Of a stretch of DNA of 21,191 bases, positions 1 to 7,405 are shown in pieces (position 1 is the first letter of the stretch; each line of letters starts with the position of its first letter). The translations under genes were made by a program, and so were the position numbers. Where the stretch lies: NCBI GenBank assembly GCA_038260095.1, contig JBBSOC010000037.1, forward strand, positions 1-21,191, read 5' to 3'. A model generated the notes under the pieces. It was given only the letters and a program-made list of their open reading frames with translations. It was not told the origin of the DNA and did no database searches. Source of the stretch: QHCE01 sp038260095. Its GTDB lineage: Bacteria; Actinomycetota; Actinomycetes; Mycobacteriales; QHCE01.

Positions 1-411
1 CGCCACCAAGCGCCGGGTCTGGGTAGGCATGTCGTATCGGGCAAGACTAGGCAGCTTGCGGGCGACTAAAGCGGCCGCAGTCTGCTCTTGCATATCGGCG
101 GGCAACTGCTCCACAGCCGCGGTTATCTGCCCTGGGTCCACCCCTTTGCGCTGGAGTTGCGCCGCGAGCAGCCGGCGAGCACTACCGTGGCTACGGTGCC
201 GCTGTTCTACCCACTGCTGCGCATAAGCGGCATCGTCGATCAAGCCGACGTCGGTAAGTCGGTCAAGCACCGCGGTCGCCGCGGGATCGGGTATGCCGCG
301 GCGACGCAGTGTTTCGGCAAGCTCGGCTCTGGTGCGGGGTTTGTGTTCGAGCTGCTGGAGGCAAATCAGCCGCGCCACGGCTTCCGGATCGCTGTCCAGC
401 TCGTTCAGCAT
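1..411 (-). CDS. recX: RecX, regulator of RecA (3' end cut by window edge)
   Basis: RecX binds RecA filaments and inhibits or modulates RecA's recombinase and coprotease activity. The gene is open to the left edge, so 137 codons are visible; actinobacterial RecX proteins are usually about 150-175 residues, so a few dozen are missing. The visible protein is helical and charged, with the RecX repeat pattern: an ARLICLQQLEHKPRTRAEL segment, then RRRGIPDPAATAVLDRL, then a GLIDDAAYAQQWVEQR block followed by a second arginine-rich repeat (ARRLLAAQLQRKGVD). The ATG at 411 is preceded by a GTGAGG ribosome-binding sequence 6-8 nt upstream; an in-frame stop at about 456 limits any longer start. It lies 129 nt downstream of recA in the same direction, the usual recA-recX order, so it is probably expressed by readthrough past the intervening hairpin. 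Confidence 0.9.
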   Translation of the reverse strand, partial: MLNELDSDPEAVARLICLQQLEHKPRTRAELAETLRRRGIPDPAATAVLDRLTDVGLIDDAAYAQQWVEQRHRSHGSARRLLAAQLQRKGVDPGQITAAVEQLPADMQEQTAAALVARKLPSLARYDMPTQTRRLVA

Positions 412-478
412 CGAAAACCTCACTACAGAGAGCACGTTATAGGTCCATCCCCGCTAGGTGTTCCTGCCAAGGCCGCAG

Positions 479-512
479 GAGCCGCCGTGTGCGAAATGCG
501 GAAAGGCGGCTC
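479..512 (-). promoter_or_regulatory. recA-recX intergenic hairpin (probable attenuator)
   Basis: Perfect 8-bp arms (GAGCCGCC at 479-486 and GGCGGCTC at 505-512) enclose an 18-nt loop between the recA stop and the recX start. There is no U-tract after it in the minus direction. In other bacteria a partial terminator at this place lowers recX relative to recA; the same role here is inferred from position. Confidence 0.5.
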
Positions 513-540
513 AAGAACAGCGAAACGCCGGCAGGGACGC

Positions 541-2664
541 CTAGAAGTCCACGGGGACTGGCACAGGTTCCTCTGTAGCACCTACGCCCAGTTTTTCTTT
601 GATCTTTTTCTCGACCTCATTGGCAAGGTCTGGGTTGTCCTGCAAGAACGTGCGGGCGTTCTCTTTACCTTGACCCAGCTGGTCGCCTTCATAGGTGTAC
701 CAGGCGCCCGACTTGCGAATCAGACCCTGCTCCACGCCAACGTCAATCAAGGAGCCTTCCCGGCTGATGCCAATGCCGTACAAGATGTCGAACTCCGCCT
801 GTTTGAACGGAGGAGCCATCTTGTTTTTCACTACCTTGACCCGGGTGCGGTTTCCTACCGCGTTGATGCCATCCTTCAGCGTCTCTATGCGACGCACATC
901 CAGCCGCACCGAAGAATAAAACTTCAGCGCCCGCCCACCAGTGGTCGTTTCAGGGCTGTTGTGCACGATAACACCGTCGGCTAAATAGTTATGTGATCCT
1001 TCGACCTCAAGATCAAAACGGTGCATGGATCGAGTCTGTGGTTTGATCTTGATATCGAGCACTGGTGCGGGTATAGGAAGTAGCACTGGTTCGGTGAACT
1101 GTGGTTCCACCTCAAAACGGCCTCGGAATCGTTCGAGTAGCTTGTACTGCATCGATGGGTGCATGTACGGAGCTACAAGTTCATGCAGCTTTGCCGTCTC
1201 GTCCTTGCCGAAGACCAGCACCGGCATTTGTCGTGCTCCGCGAGTACTCAACCGCGGTTGCAGATCGAAGGCACCGGACAGATGCTCCATCAAGCGCAGA
1301 CGAGACCCAGAACTCAATGACTGCACACAGATCTCGGAACGACCGCTACCGTCGCGAGTACGCTCCTGCACACCCTTGGCTCGTACAGCAAAAGAGCCGT
1401 CATCTGCATACCAAATTGCAAGAGACAGCGGTGTGAGCGCTTTGAGATACTCCCACGATAAATGCTTGTGTCCATCGCCGAGGTATACAGCTTGTCGCAG
1501 CTCGGCGAGCTCTGGTAGCGGCTGTAGATCGACGAACCCTGCACCCTTGGTGTTACTGGTCCGGCTTTGATTGATATTGCCAAAAAGTGAGGCTTTCCAG
1601 TCTAGATAGCCCAGCTGTTTAACCCCGTGTCCCATACGAAAACGAGTGCCGAGGCTACCCGGGATGCGGCTAGGTGACAAATTGCCATCTCCCATGAGGC
1701 CGCCTAGCACGACTTGCCGCTGCTGATCGCTGAGCCGATGCGGTTGGGAGAGCAAAACTCTATCTCCAACTGCCAACTCGCCGGCTTCTCTCCAACCGCC
1801 AGGGGTTCGCACTTGATGGTTTGCAGTTAGCCCCAGCTGTGCTCGGCCATTTCCGCTGGGCCTCGCAATAGTGACCTGCAAGAATTGGTCAGTGATGCCG
1901 TTGTCGAACCAGTTGACCACCTTCTTGGGCACGATTTTACCGACTTCAGGGTCGTAAGAAAGCACCTCAACTGGAAGTTTCCTGTTCACGATCTTGCCAA
2001 TTTTTTCTTGCCTACCGTCAGCAAGTGTCACTCTTGTGCCGTACGAAAGACATCCGAACATGACGCCTATTTTTTCGCGCAGCTGGTTGATGAAGATTGC
2101 TGTGGTACCGGCGTTGTTGAGCGCACCGGCAAGCTTGCGCAAGGCTTGACTCATCAAGCGGGCCTGCAAACCCACGTGGCTATCCCCCATCTCGCCTTCG
2201 ATTTCCGCGCGTGGCACCAACGCGGCAACAGAGTCGATGACCAGCAGATCCAGCGCACCCGACCGAATCAACATATCGGCGATTTCTAGCGCCTGCTCCC
2301 CGTTGTCTGGCTGTGAGACCAGCAGCGCGTCGGTGTCCACCCCCAACGCCTTGGCGTATTCAGGATCCAGCGCGTGCTCGGCGTCGATGAACGCCACAAT
2401 GCCGCCGGTGGCCTGCGCGCTTGCCGCGGCGTGCAGGGCGACCGTGGTCTTTCCAGAAGATTCCGGCCCGAAGATCTCCACCACCCGTCCTCGAGGTAGA
2501 CCGCCTATACCCAACGCCACATCTAACGCAATCGATCCGGTGGGTATCACCGCAACCGGAGGGCGGTCGGAGTCACCCAGCCGCATCACCGAGCCCTTGC
2601 CGTACTGCTTGTCGATTTGGGCTAGCGCAATTTCCAGCGCTTTGTCGCGGTCTGGCATGGCCAT
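541..2664 (-). CDS. recA: RecA recombinase precursor with intein
   Basis: RecA polymerises on single-stranded DNA, drives strand exchange and triggers LexA self-cleavage. The 707-residue precursor contains a RecA N-extein (residues 1-204), an intein (205-569) and a C-extein (570-707); the spliced protein would be 342 residues, normal for RecA. The N-extein has Walker A GPESSGKTT (about 66-74), the LLVIDSVAALVPRAE Walker B region (140-154) and ends in LREKIGVMFG. The C-extein resumes with SPETTTGGRALKFYSSVR, so the break falls inside the conserved MFG/SPETTTGG DNA-binding loop region. The start ATG at 2664 follows AAAGGCGG with normal spacing; a second ATG two codons later is possible. A perfect LexA box lies 140 nt upstream. 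RecX follows. Splicing is needed for function. Confidence 0.97.
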   Translation of the reverse strand: MAMPDRDKALEIALAQIDKQYGKGSVMRLGDSDRPPVAVIPTGSIALDVALGIGGLPRGRVVEIFGPESSGKTTVALHAAASAQATGGIVAFIDAEHALDPEYAKALGVDTDALLVSQPDNGEQALEIADMLIRSGALDLLVIDSVAALVPRAEIEGEMGDSHVGLQARLMSQALRKLAGALNNAGTTAIFINQLREKIGVMFGCLSYGTRVTLADGRQEKIGKIVNRKLPVEVLSYDPEVGKIVPKKVVNWFDNGITDQFLQVTIARPSGNGRAQLGLTANHQVRTPGGWREAGELAVGDRVLLSQPHRLSDQQRQVVLGGLMGDGNLSPSRIPGSLGTRFRMGHGVKQLGYLDWKASLFGNINQSRTSNTKGAGFVDLQPLPELAELRQAVYLGDGHKHLSWEYLKALTPLSLAIWYADDGSFAVRAKGVQERTRDGSGRSEICVQSLSSGSRLRLMEHLSGAFDLQPRLSTRGARQMPVLVFGKDETAKLHELVAPYMHPSMQYKLLERFRGRFEVEPQFTEPVLLPIPAPVLDIKIKPQTRSMHRFDLEVEGSHNYLADGVIVHNSPETTTGGRALKFYSSVRLDVRRIETLKDGINAVGNRTRVKVVKNKMAPPFKQAEFDILYGIGISREGSLIDVGVEQGLIRKSGAWYTYEGDQLGQGKENARTFLQDNPDLANEVEKKIKEKLGVGATEEPVPVPVDF
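958..2052 (-). mobile_element. RecA intein with LAGLIDADG homing endonuclease domain
   Basis: A 365-residue intein runs from Cys205 to Asn569 of the precursor. Splicing blocks are intact: N-terminal Cys in CLSYGTRVTLADG, block B TANHQVRTPGGW (residues 280-291, TxxH), block F RFDLEVEGSHNYLADG and block G VIVHN followed by Ser570 as C-extein nucleophile. Two dodecapeptide (DOD) motifs are present: VLGGLMGDGNL near 319-329 with one acidic residue, and LAIWYADDGSF at 415-425, so the endonuclease may be active. The insertion point (after Gly in MFG, before SPETTTGG) and the length match the M. leprae RecA intein as I remember it, not the M. tuberculosis site. Residues such as RVTLADG, EKIGKIVN and LGDG are shared with that intein. 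Confidence 0.95.
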
Positions 2665-2803
2665 ATTGTGCCGCCTTTACATACGTCGCGGATGGACAGG
2701 AACAACAGTGCATGACGCTAATTGATGGGTATGACACTGGCCGCATGTGGCCTTGGGTTGTGCACTAACCGCATTGCGGTGGAAAACGTATACGCGACTA
2801 TAC

Positions 2804-2819
2804 TCGAACGCTAGTTCGA
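2804..2819. promoter_or_regulatory. LexA (SOS) box upstream of recA
   Basis: The sequence TCGAACGCTAGTTCGA is a perfect match to the actinobacterial LexA operator TCGAAC-N4-GTTCGA. It lies 140 nt before the recA start and overlaps the stop codon (2811-2813) of the upstream lipoprotein gene. On the minus strand TATAGT (2797-2802) and TATACG (2787-2792) just downstream could serve as -10 elements. The 139 nt between recA and the box hold no gene that I can support. Confidence 0.93.
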
Positions 2820-3800
2820 TGAGTTCGGACACGCCGCACTAGTGCTGTTCGGCTCGCTAGTGCTGCCAGGTTCATTAGAGCTGATGTTGTCCCCCAGAGT
2901 TGGTAACCCAGCAAAGCCCAGTGAGCGCAGCTCCGACTCGGGTTGCAGTGCAGCCGCGCCGCTACGGCGACGGACCCAGCGGCGCAACAGCTGATACAAC
3001 GCGTAAGCCGCTCCGATCGCACAGACGCCAAAAAATACTTGCCACAGCCAAGAACGGTGTTGCGGAGTGTCCCACGCCGACACATGCAGCACATTTCGAC
3101 TGTTCAGCGAGAGCTCCCAGGACACCCTGCGATCATTCACATCCCCATTGGCCGAAATGATCTGGCCGGGAAACTCCAACCGGATTTTCAGATCAGGTTT
3201 TCGACTGCCTATGACCGTCTCCGGGTCCACGCCCTGTGACCGTAGCTCGTCGGAGAGCTGGGCACTGGGGTTCACAGTCGGACGCGGCGCGGCACTGGGT
3301 GGAGGCGACGACGATCGCGCGGCGGCACCGGCGGCTCGCAGCGAATCCTGAAACTTCTGAAGATCAATGAAGTTGCTATGAATATCGATGATGAAACGTC
3401 CATCGGTATGGCTGGCTCTAAACGTGGAACGATCCAGCTCGTGCAACGGCACTTGATCGAAGTGCTGTCGATAGCCCAGGAGGTCGCCAGAGCGATACAC
3501 CGCAATGTTCACCGTGCCGTGCTTGGGCCGTGGCGGTACCAAAAATTTGCTGCCGTCCGCGCCCCCTGGTTGGGTGAGCTGACGCCGTAACTCGGCGAGG
3601 TAACTACCTTCGCTGCCGAACAACTCGCCGACCGTAGCTTTGCTCAAGGCAAAGATGAACGAGCCACTGATGGTGTCGTCGGAATCAATCTTCCCGTCAA
3701 TGGTGTAGCGCATGCAGCCAGTCAGACAGACCAGCAGCACAGCAAGCATGGCAAGCACAGTGACTGTGCGGGCCGGGTGATGGATCGAACTGCCGCGCAT
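2811..3800 (-). CDS. lppM: LppM-family membrane-anchored lipoprotein
   Basis: This 329-residue protein has a lipoprotein signal peptide with hydrophobic core VLAMLAVLLVCL and lipobox LTGC (Cys29), an extracytoplasmic domain of about 220 residues, a Pro/Ser/Ala-rich stretch (about 160-180) and a C-terminal membrane helix (about 251-272, WLWQVFFGVCAIGAAYALY) followed by an Arg-rich cytoplasmic tail. The sequence after the lipobox (MRYTIDGKIDSDDTISGSFIFALS) and the C-terminal anchor match the LppM architecture (M. tuberculosis Rv2171, DUF3153), a protein tied to cell-envelope biology and macrophage interaction. The start ATG at 3800 lies 3 nt after the preceding gene's stop with GGGGAT as a likely ribosome-binding site, so the two are probably co-translated. 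Family assignment is by recognised pattern, not by a search. Confidence 0.75.
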   Translation of the reverse strand: MRGSSIHHPARTVTVLAMLAVLLVCLTGCMRYTIDGKIDSDDTISGSFIFALSKATVGELFGSEGSYLAELRRQLTQPGGADGSKFLVPPRPKHGTVNIAVYRSGDLLGYRQHFDQVPLHELDRSTFRASHTDGRFIIDIHSNFIDLQKFQDSLRAAGAAARSSSPPPSAAPRPTVNPSAQLSDELRSQGVDPETVIGSRKPDLKIRLEFPGQIISANGDVNDRRVSWELSLNSRNVLHVSAWDTPQHRSWLWQVFFGVCAIGAAYALYQLLRRWVRRRSGAAALQPESELRSLGFAGLPTLGDNISSNEPGSTSEPNSTSAACPNSSN

Positions 3801-3803
3801 TAT

Positions 3804-4811
3804 CTATCCCCGCCTGGCACAGTCGCTCGAGACTTTTTCCGGAGCCACGGTGTAGTCGTAAGACGATGTAGCTGGCGCTCCGGCGACACGGTCGCGATTG
3901 GAGGGCAGCGCAAGCATTCCGCTAGCTATCAAGTCACAATCGGCGTTGAACGCGTGCTGCTCACCGTCGCCAGGCCGCAGACCGCGGTTTTGCTTGGCGT
4001 ATCCCTTCTCAGGATAAAACTCATAGTGCTCCACAGTACGCAGCACCGTAAGCTGAGATCCGGCTCGTTCAAACACCTTCTCGGCGTTCGGGGCCCGTAA
4101 CGGGTACACCCACACGTAGCTGGCCGAGATCACTAGCTGATTGGCGCTGCCCATCGAGACTTTCATGGTTCCACTGACTCGAACCGGTGCACGCAGCGTG
4201 TATCCCGGAGCCAAATGAGTGACATAGGTGAGTGCCCGGGGACCCTTGAGTTGGTCAGCGATAAATGGGCGACTGGATTCGGCGAACTCGTTGAGATATG
4301 GTTGCGTCTGCCCTCGCGACTGCACGCTTTCGTCGAGTCGTGCCGCAATGAGTGTATCCTTGGTGCGCTCAAGCGCTTGGCGGATCTGTTCGGCACTCCA
4401 CGGCCCCTGAGGCTGCACCTGAGGCAGGGTAATTCCAGCTTTGCCTTCGGAATACGCATCGGCTGGGGTACCACGAAACGGACTGGCATCGATGCTCGTG
4501 CTCGCCACCTTGGGTTCGACAGCAGCACCGCCGGCAAGCTGGCTGTCGGCTACATCGGGTTTGGTTGACAATAGTGAAGTGGCCAAGGACCGAAGCGCTA
4601 AGAGCCCGGCTGGAACCAACAGCACAATTACGGCCAGCACCACAATCAACCGACTCCAAACGTGGCGGTGGCGATGATGCGCTATACGCGCGCCGATCCG
4701 ACGCATGCCCCGCACCGGGTGGTTGACATGCGGCAGTGAATGCTTGGAGCGTCGACGCAGCACAGGCAGGCCATGCCTGGTTTGAGCAGCCGAGGCCCGC
4801 TCAGGCGGCAT
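3804..4811 (-). CDS. Single-pass membrane protein of unknown function, clgR operon
   Basis: I do not recognise a named family. With the ATG at 4811 the protein has 335 residues: a basic, His/Arg-rich N-terminus of about 54 residues, one membrane helix (about 55-73, LIVVLAVIVLLVPAGLLAL) and an outside domain of about 260 residues. That domain contains EQIRQALERTKDTLIAARLD and a beta-rich section with YVWVYPLRAP and VEHYEFYPEKGY. Start is uncertain: TTG at 4859 and ATG at 4706 are in frame, and none has a strong ribosome-binding site; the ATG at 4811 overlaps the clgR 3' end by 11 nt, which would fit translational coupling. Lying between clgR and lppM, it is probably an envelope-stress partner. 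In M. tuberculosis clgR is followed by pspA and membrane proteins Rv2743c and Rv2742c; this gene occupies a comparable place but similarity is not shown. Confidence 0.72.
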   Translation of the reverse strand: MPPERASAAQTRHGLPVLRRRSKHSLPHVNHPVRGMRRIGARIAHHRHRHVWSRLIVVLAVIVLLVPAGLLALRSLATSLLSTKPDVADSQLAGGAAVEPKVASTSIDASPFRGTPADAYSEGKAGITLPQVQPQGPWSAEQIRQALERTKDTLIAARLDESVQSRGQTQPYLNEFAESSRPFIADQLKGPRALTYVTHLAPGYTLRAPVRVSGTMKVSMGSANQLVISASYVWVYPLRAPNAEKVFERAGSQLTVLRTVEHYEFYPEKGYAKQNRGLRPGDGEQHAFNADCDLIASGMLALPSNRDRVAGAPATSSYDYTVAPEKVSSDCARRG

Positions 4812-5115
4812 GGATATGCGCGTCGACGCAGGTGCTGCGGAAAGCACCTGGACGGGCAAACGACATAGGGGTAACCGTGGCGAGCGCTTGATGCTCTAGC
4901 TGGCTTCCGGCCTCGCGCAGCACATCAGCCAGAGTGATGCCCAGCGCGGCGCAGATAGCGGACAGCAGCTCCGAAGATGCCTCTTTCTGGCCGCGCTCAA
5001 TTTCCGATAAATAGCCCAGGCTTACCGTGGAGATCGCCGAAATCTCCCGTAACGTCCGCCGCTGCCGCTGGCGGACAGAACGCAGAGTGGTACCGAGCAC
5101 TTCTCGCAGCAGCAT
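4801..5115 (-). CDS. clgR: ClgR, XRE-type transcriptional activator of Clp protease genes
   Basis: ClgR activates clpP1P2, clpC and, in mycobacteria, the pspA envelope-stress system. This 104-residue protein has a classic helix-turn-helix at about 20-41 (RTLREISAISTVSLGYLSEI) followed by ERGQKEASSELL, the ClgR signature, and a second helical part (AICAALGITLADVLREAG). It ends in His-Ala-Ala; in Streptomyces and corynebacteria a C-terminal Ala-Ala makes ClgR a Clp substrate, so conditional degradation is likely. The ATG at 5115 follows GGAAGGGAG with 8 nt spacing, which favours it over the longer open frame upstream. The pgsA gene ends 113 nt upstream in the same direction, so clgR may have its own promoter in that gap; I did not find a clear one. 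Confidence 0.92.
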   Translation of the reverse strand: MLLREVLGTTLRSVRQRQRRTLREISAISTVSLGYLSEIERGQKEASSELLSAICAALGITLADVLREAGSQLEHQALATVTPMSFARPGAFRSTCVDAHIHAA

Positions 5116-5228
5116 CAGTACGCTCCCTTCCGTCGAACCTCCACCGTACCGCGAGCTGGGGGCCAACTGGCAACTTCCGTTGCCGTGAGGTGTCTGGGAG
5201 CTCACGATCCAGCTCATTAGCCGAGGGG

Positions 5229-5876
5229 TTAGTCGACAGGGCGCATAGCCGACCGTCGTAGCAGCCAGGCGCGCCGGATGTAGTCCAGCCCAGTCACAAT
5301 GGTCACGATCACCGCGGCGCCCATCAGCACCGGTCCTACAGCCGAGAGCGTTGCTAGTCCAGCGTCGGTGCCGATCCGATTGTTTAGCCATGTACTCACC
5401 GCTTTCCATGGCCATAGATACCAGCCAATGGCACACATCTGCAGCGAAGTCTTCAGTTTTCCGCCCCAGCTCGCCGAAATGATGCCATACCGCAACACCC
5501 ACACTCGCAGCAAAGTGACGACCAGTTCTCGGCCGATTATGAGCAGTGGCACCGGCCACGACAGCACATTCAGAAACCACAGGCCCAACAGAGCAGAACC
5601 AGTCAACGCTTTATCCGCGATTGGATCGGCAAGCTTGCCGAAAGCGGTAACGCTGCCCTGAGCTCGGGCAAGTGCGCCATCGTAATAATCGGTAGCGATG
5701 CCGATCCCGAACACAGCTGTAGCGGCGATGAGCCAGCCCGACCGGGTGCCGTGCGAGAGCCACAACAGGGCTACAAAGCAAGGCACTAATACCAGGCGAA
5801 GCACGGTAAGAAAATTCGGCACGTTCCACGGAGACGGTTCATGAGCGGCTGACATGAGCGGTTGAGCCGCGCTCAT
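5229..5876 (-). CDS. pgsA: CDP-diacylglycerol-glycerol-3-phosphate phosphatidyltransferase (PgsA type)
   Basis: An integral membrane enzyme of the CDP-alcohol phosphatidyltransferase family, expected to make phosphatidylglycerophosphate for PG and cardiolipin. The family motif D-G-x2-A-R-x8-G-x3-D-x3-D is complete at residues 66-88 (Asp66, Gly67, Ala70, Arg71, Gly80, Asp84, Asp88), with an additional Asp63. The 215-residue length and six or so hydrophobic segments fit. The opening NVPNFLTVLRLVLVP is typical of PgsA. Its ATG at 5876 overlaps the rimO stop in an ATGA arrangement, indicating coupling; a second in-frame ATG at 5855 is possible. In mycobacteria the copy beside clgR is called pgsA3. 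A different CDP-alcohol substrate cannot be excluded by sequence, but PG synthesis is most likely. Confidence 0.92.
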   Translation of the reverse strand: MSAAQPLMSAAHEPSPWNVPNFLTVLRLVLVPCFVALLWLSHGTRSGWLIAATAVFGIGIATDYYDGALARAQGSVTAFGKLADPIADKALTGSALLGLWFLNVLSWPVPLLIIGRELVVTLLRVWVLRYGIISASWGGKLKTSLQMCAIGWYLWPWKAVSTWLNNRIGTDAGLATLSAVGPVLMGAAVIVTIVTGLDYIRRAWLLRRSAMRPVD

Positions 5877-7312
5877 CCATTGTCAGCGGCATGCAGCGTT
5901 TGTTCATACCGCGCCAGTAAGTCCACACCGTAGCTCTCGACCACCTGCGCACGTACTACATCGCCTACACCGAGATTGTCAGCAGCATCGAGTGTGGTTA
6001 TTCCATCGACTTCAGGGGCTTGGTGGGCAGCTCGGCCCTGCGGCGGTTCACCAAGCTCGACCTGCTCAACGAGTACTTCGACCACCTCGCCGATGCGTTC
6101 CTCAGCACGCTGCGCAGTGAGCTCCTCAGCCAGGCGGCTCACCGCGTCATACCTGCTGCCGATCTCGACATTGGGAAGCTTGTCGGCAAAACCAGCGGCC
6201 TGCGTCCCATCTTCATCGGAGTAGGCGAATATGCCGATGGCATCCAGCCTCGCCGCTGTCAAGAAACGTTCGAGCTCGGCAACGTCGTCGGTCGTCTCTC
6301 CAGGGAAGCCGACGATGAAGTTGGAGCGCACGCCGGCTTGGGGGGCCAGCTCACGAATCGTATCCAGCAGCCCGACGAACGCTTCGGTACCGCCGAATCG
6401 ACGCATCCGGCGCAGAACGCTGTTGCTGGCATGTTGGAACGAGAGGTCGAAGTACGGTGCGATTCCAGGGGTGGTGGCAATCGTCTTGGTCAGCGAAGGT
6501 CGCATTTCAGCAGGTTGCAGGTAGGAGACCCGGGTACGCAGCACACCGGGTACGCCAGCTAGTCGGTCCAGTAGCTGCTCGAGCAGCCGAGGGTCGCCAA
6601 GGTCCTTGCCATAGGAGGTGGAGTTTTCACTCACCAGCACCAGCTCACGCACTCGCTGCTCGGCCAGCCACACCGCTTCGGTCAGCACATCTATAGCGGG
6701 TCGCGAAACGAACGCGCCGCGAAACGACGGTATAGCGCAGAATGTGCACCGGCGGTCGCAACCGCTAGCCAACTTGAGCGGAGCTACTGGACCACCATCG
6801 AGCCGCCGCCGCAGCACACGCGGCCCAGACGCCGGGGCGCCGGTTCCTACGGGAGCCGCGCCGTGTCCAGGCAACGACACGGCAACACCGGCTCGTTGCA
6901 CCGGGCTTAACGGCAAGAGCTTGCGTCGATCACTCGGGGTGTGTGCCGGGTGTGTCTGGCCATCTAACACTGAACGTAGTCGGGTGGAGATGTCGGCGTA
7001 GTCGTCAAAGCTCAGCACCGCAGCAGCCTCGGGCAGGGATTCGGCAAGGTCCTTGCCGTAGCGCTGCGCCAGGCAACCAACCGCAACAACTTTGGCACCA
7101 GAATCCGAGGCAGCCAGTAACGTATCGATAGAGTCTTGCTTGGCCTGCTCCACAAAACCGCACGTATTCACGACCACGATATCGGCGCTATCGGTGTCGT
7201 CGGTCAGCTGCCAGTCGGCGGTATCGAGCCGCCCGGCGAGTTCTTCAGAGTCGACCTCATTACGAGCGCAGCCCAACGTAAGCAGCGCGACACGCGGGGC
7301 GGTAGAGGTCAT
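5873..7312 (-). CDS. rimO: RimO, ribosomal protein uS12 methylthiotransferase
   Basis: A radical-SAM methylthiotransferase that adds a methylthio group to the conserved Asp of ribosomal protein S12. The 479-residue protein shows the N-terminal MTTase domain with cluster cysteines Cys15 (LLTLGCARNEVDSEEL), Cys51 (VVNTCGFVEQAKQDSI) and Cys80 (AVGC); the radical-SAM CxxxCxxC at Cys185, Cys189 and Cys192 (SGCDRRCTFCAIPSFRG); and a C-terminal TRAM domain (about 407-475). NTCGFVEQAKQDSI and GCDRRCTFCAIP favour RimO over MiaB. A Pro/Gly/Arg-rich linker (about 130-178) before the radical-SAM core is longer than in the E. coli enzyme, as in other actinobacteria. The ATG at 7312 has no clear ribosome-binding site. 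The rpsA terminator lies just upstream, so rimO needs its own promoter or readthrough. Confidence 0.95.
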   Translation of the reverse strand: MTSTAPRVALLTLGCARNEVDSEELAGRLDTADWQLTDDTDSADIVVVNTCGFVEQAKQDSIDTLLAASDSGAKVVAVGCLAQRYGKDLAESLPEAAAVLSFDDYADISTRLRSVLDGQTHPAHTPSDRRKLLPLSPVQRAGVAVSLPGHGAAPVGTGAPASGPRVLRRRLDGGPVAPLKLASGCDRRCTFCAIPSFRGAFVSRPAIDVLTEAVWLAEQRVRELVLVSENSTSYGKDLGDPRLLEQLLDRLAGVPGVLRTRVSYLQPAEMRPSLTKTIATTPGIAPYFDLSFQHASNSVLRRMRRFGGTEAFVGLLDTIRELAPQAGVRSNFIVGFPGETTDDVAELERFLTAARLDAIGIFAYSDEDGTQAAGFADKLPNVEIGSRYDAVSRLAEELTAQRAEERIGEVVEVLVEQVELGEPPQGRAAHQAPEVDGITTLDAADNLGVGDVVRAQVVESYGVDLLARYEQTLHAADNG

Positions 7313-7335
7313 ATCAGCAGGATACTTGGTCCGAC

Positions 7336-7370
7336 GTGAACGGCCCCGGCCAGTGGCCGGGGCCGTTCAC
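7336..7370 (-). terminator. rpsA terminator, long GC-rich hairpin
   Basis: Two perfectly complementary 17-nt arms (7336-7352 and 7354-7370; core CGGCCCCGGCC) flank a single central base, so the folded form has a stem of about 15 bp. It lies 36 nt after the rpsA stop and before rimO. There is no U-tract, as is common for actinobacterial terminators. Confidence 0.85.
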
Positions 7371-7405
7371 TAGTCAGAATTATTAGGAAGTGCGTCGGTA
7401 GGGAT

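Noticed and set aside
88..984. Long plus-strand open frame across recX and the 3' part of recA
   Set aside because: It is antisense to two well-supported genes, has low-complexity shadow composition and no recognisable domain.
4801..5580. Longer ClgR protein starting inside pgsA
   Set aside because: The added 155 residues are antisense-free but out of frame with pgsA, lack family similarity, and the ATG at 5115 has a good ribosome-binding site.
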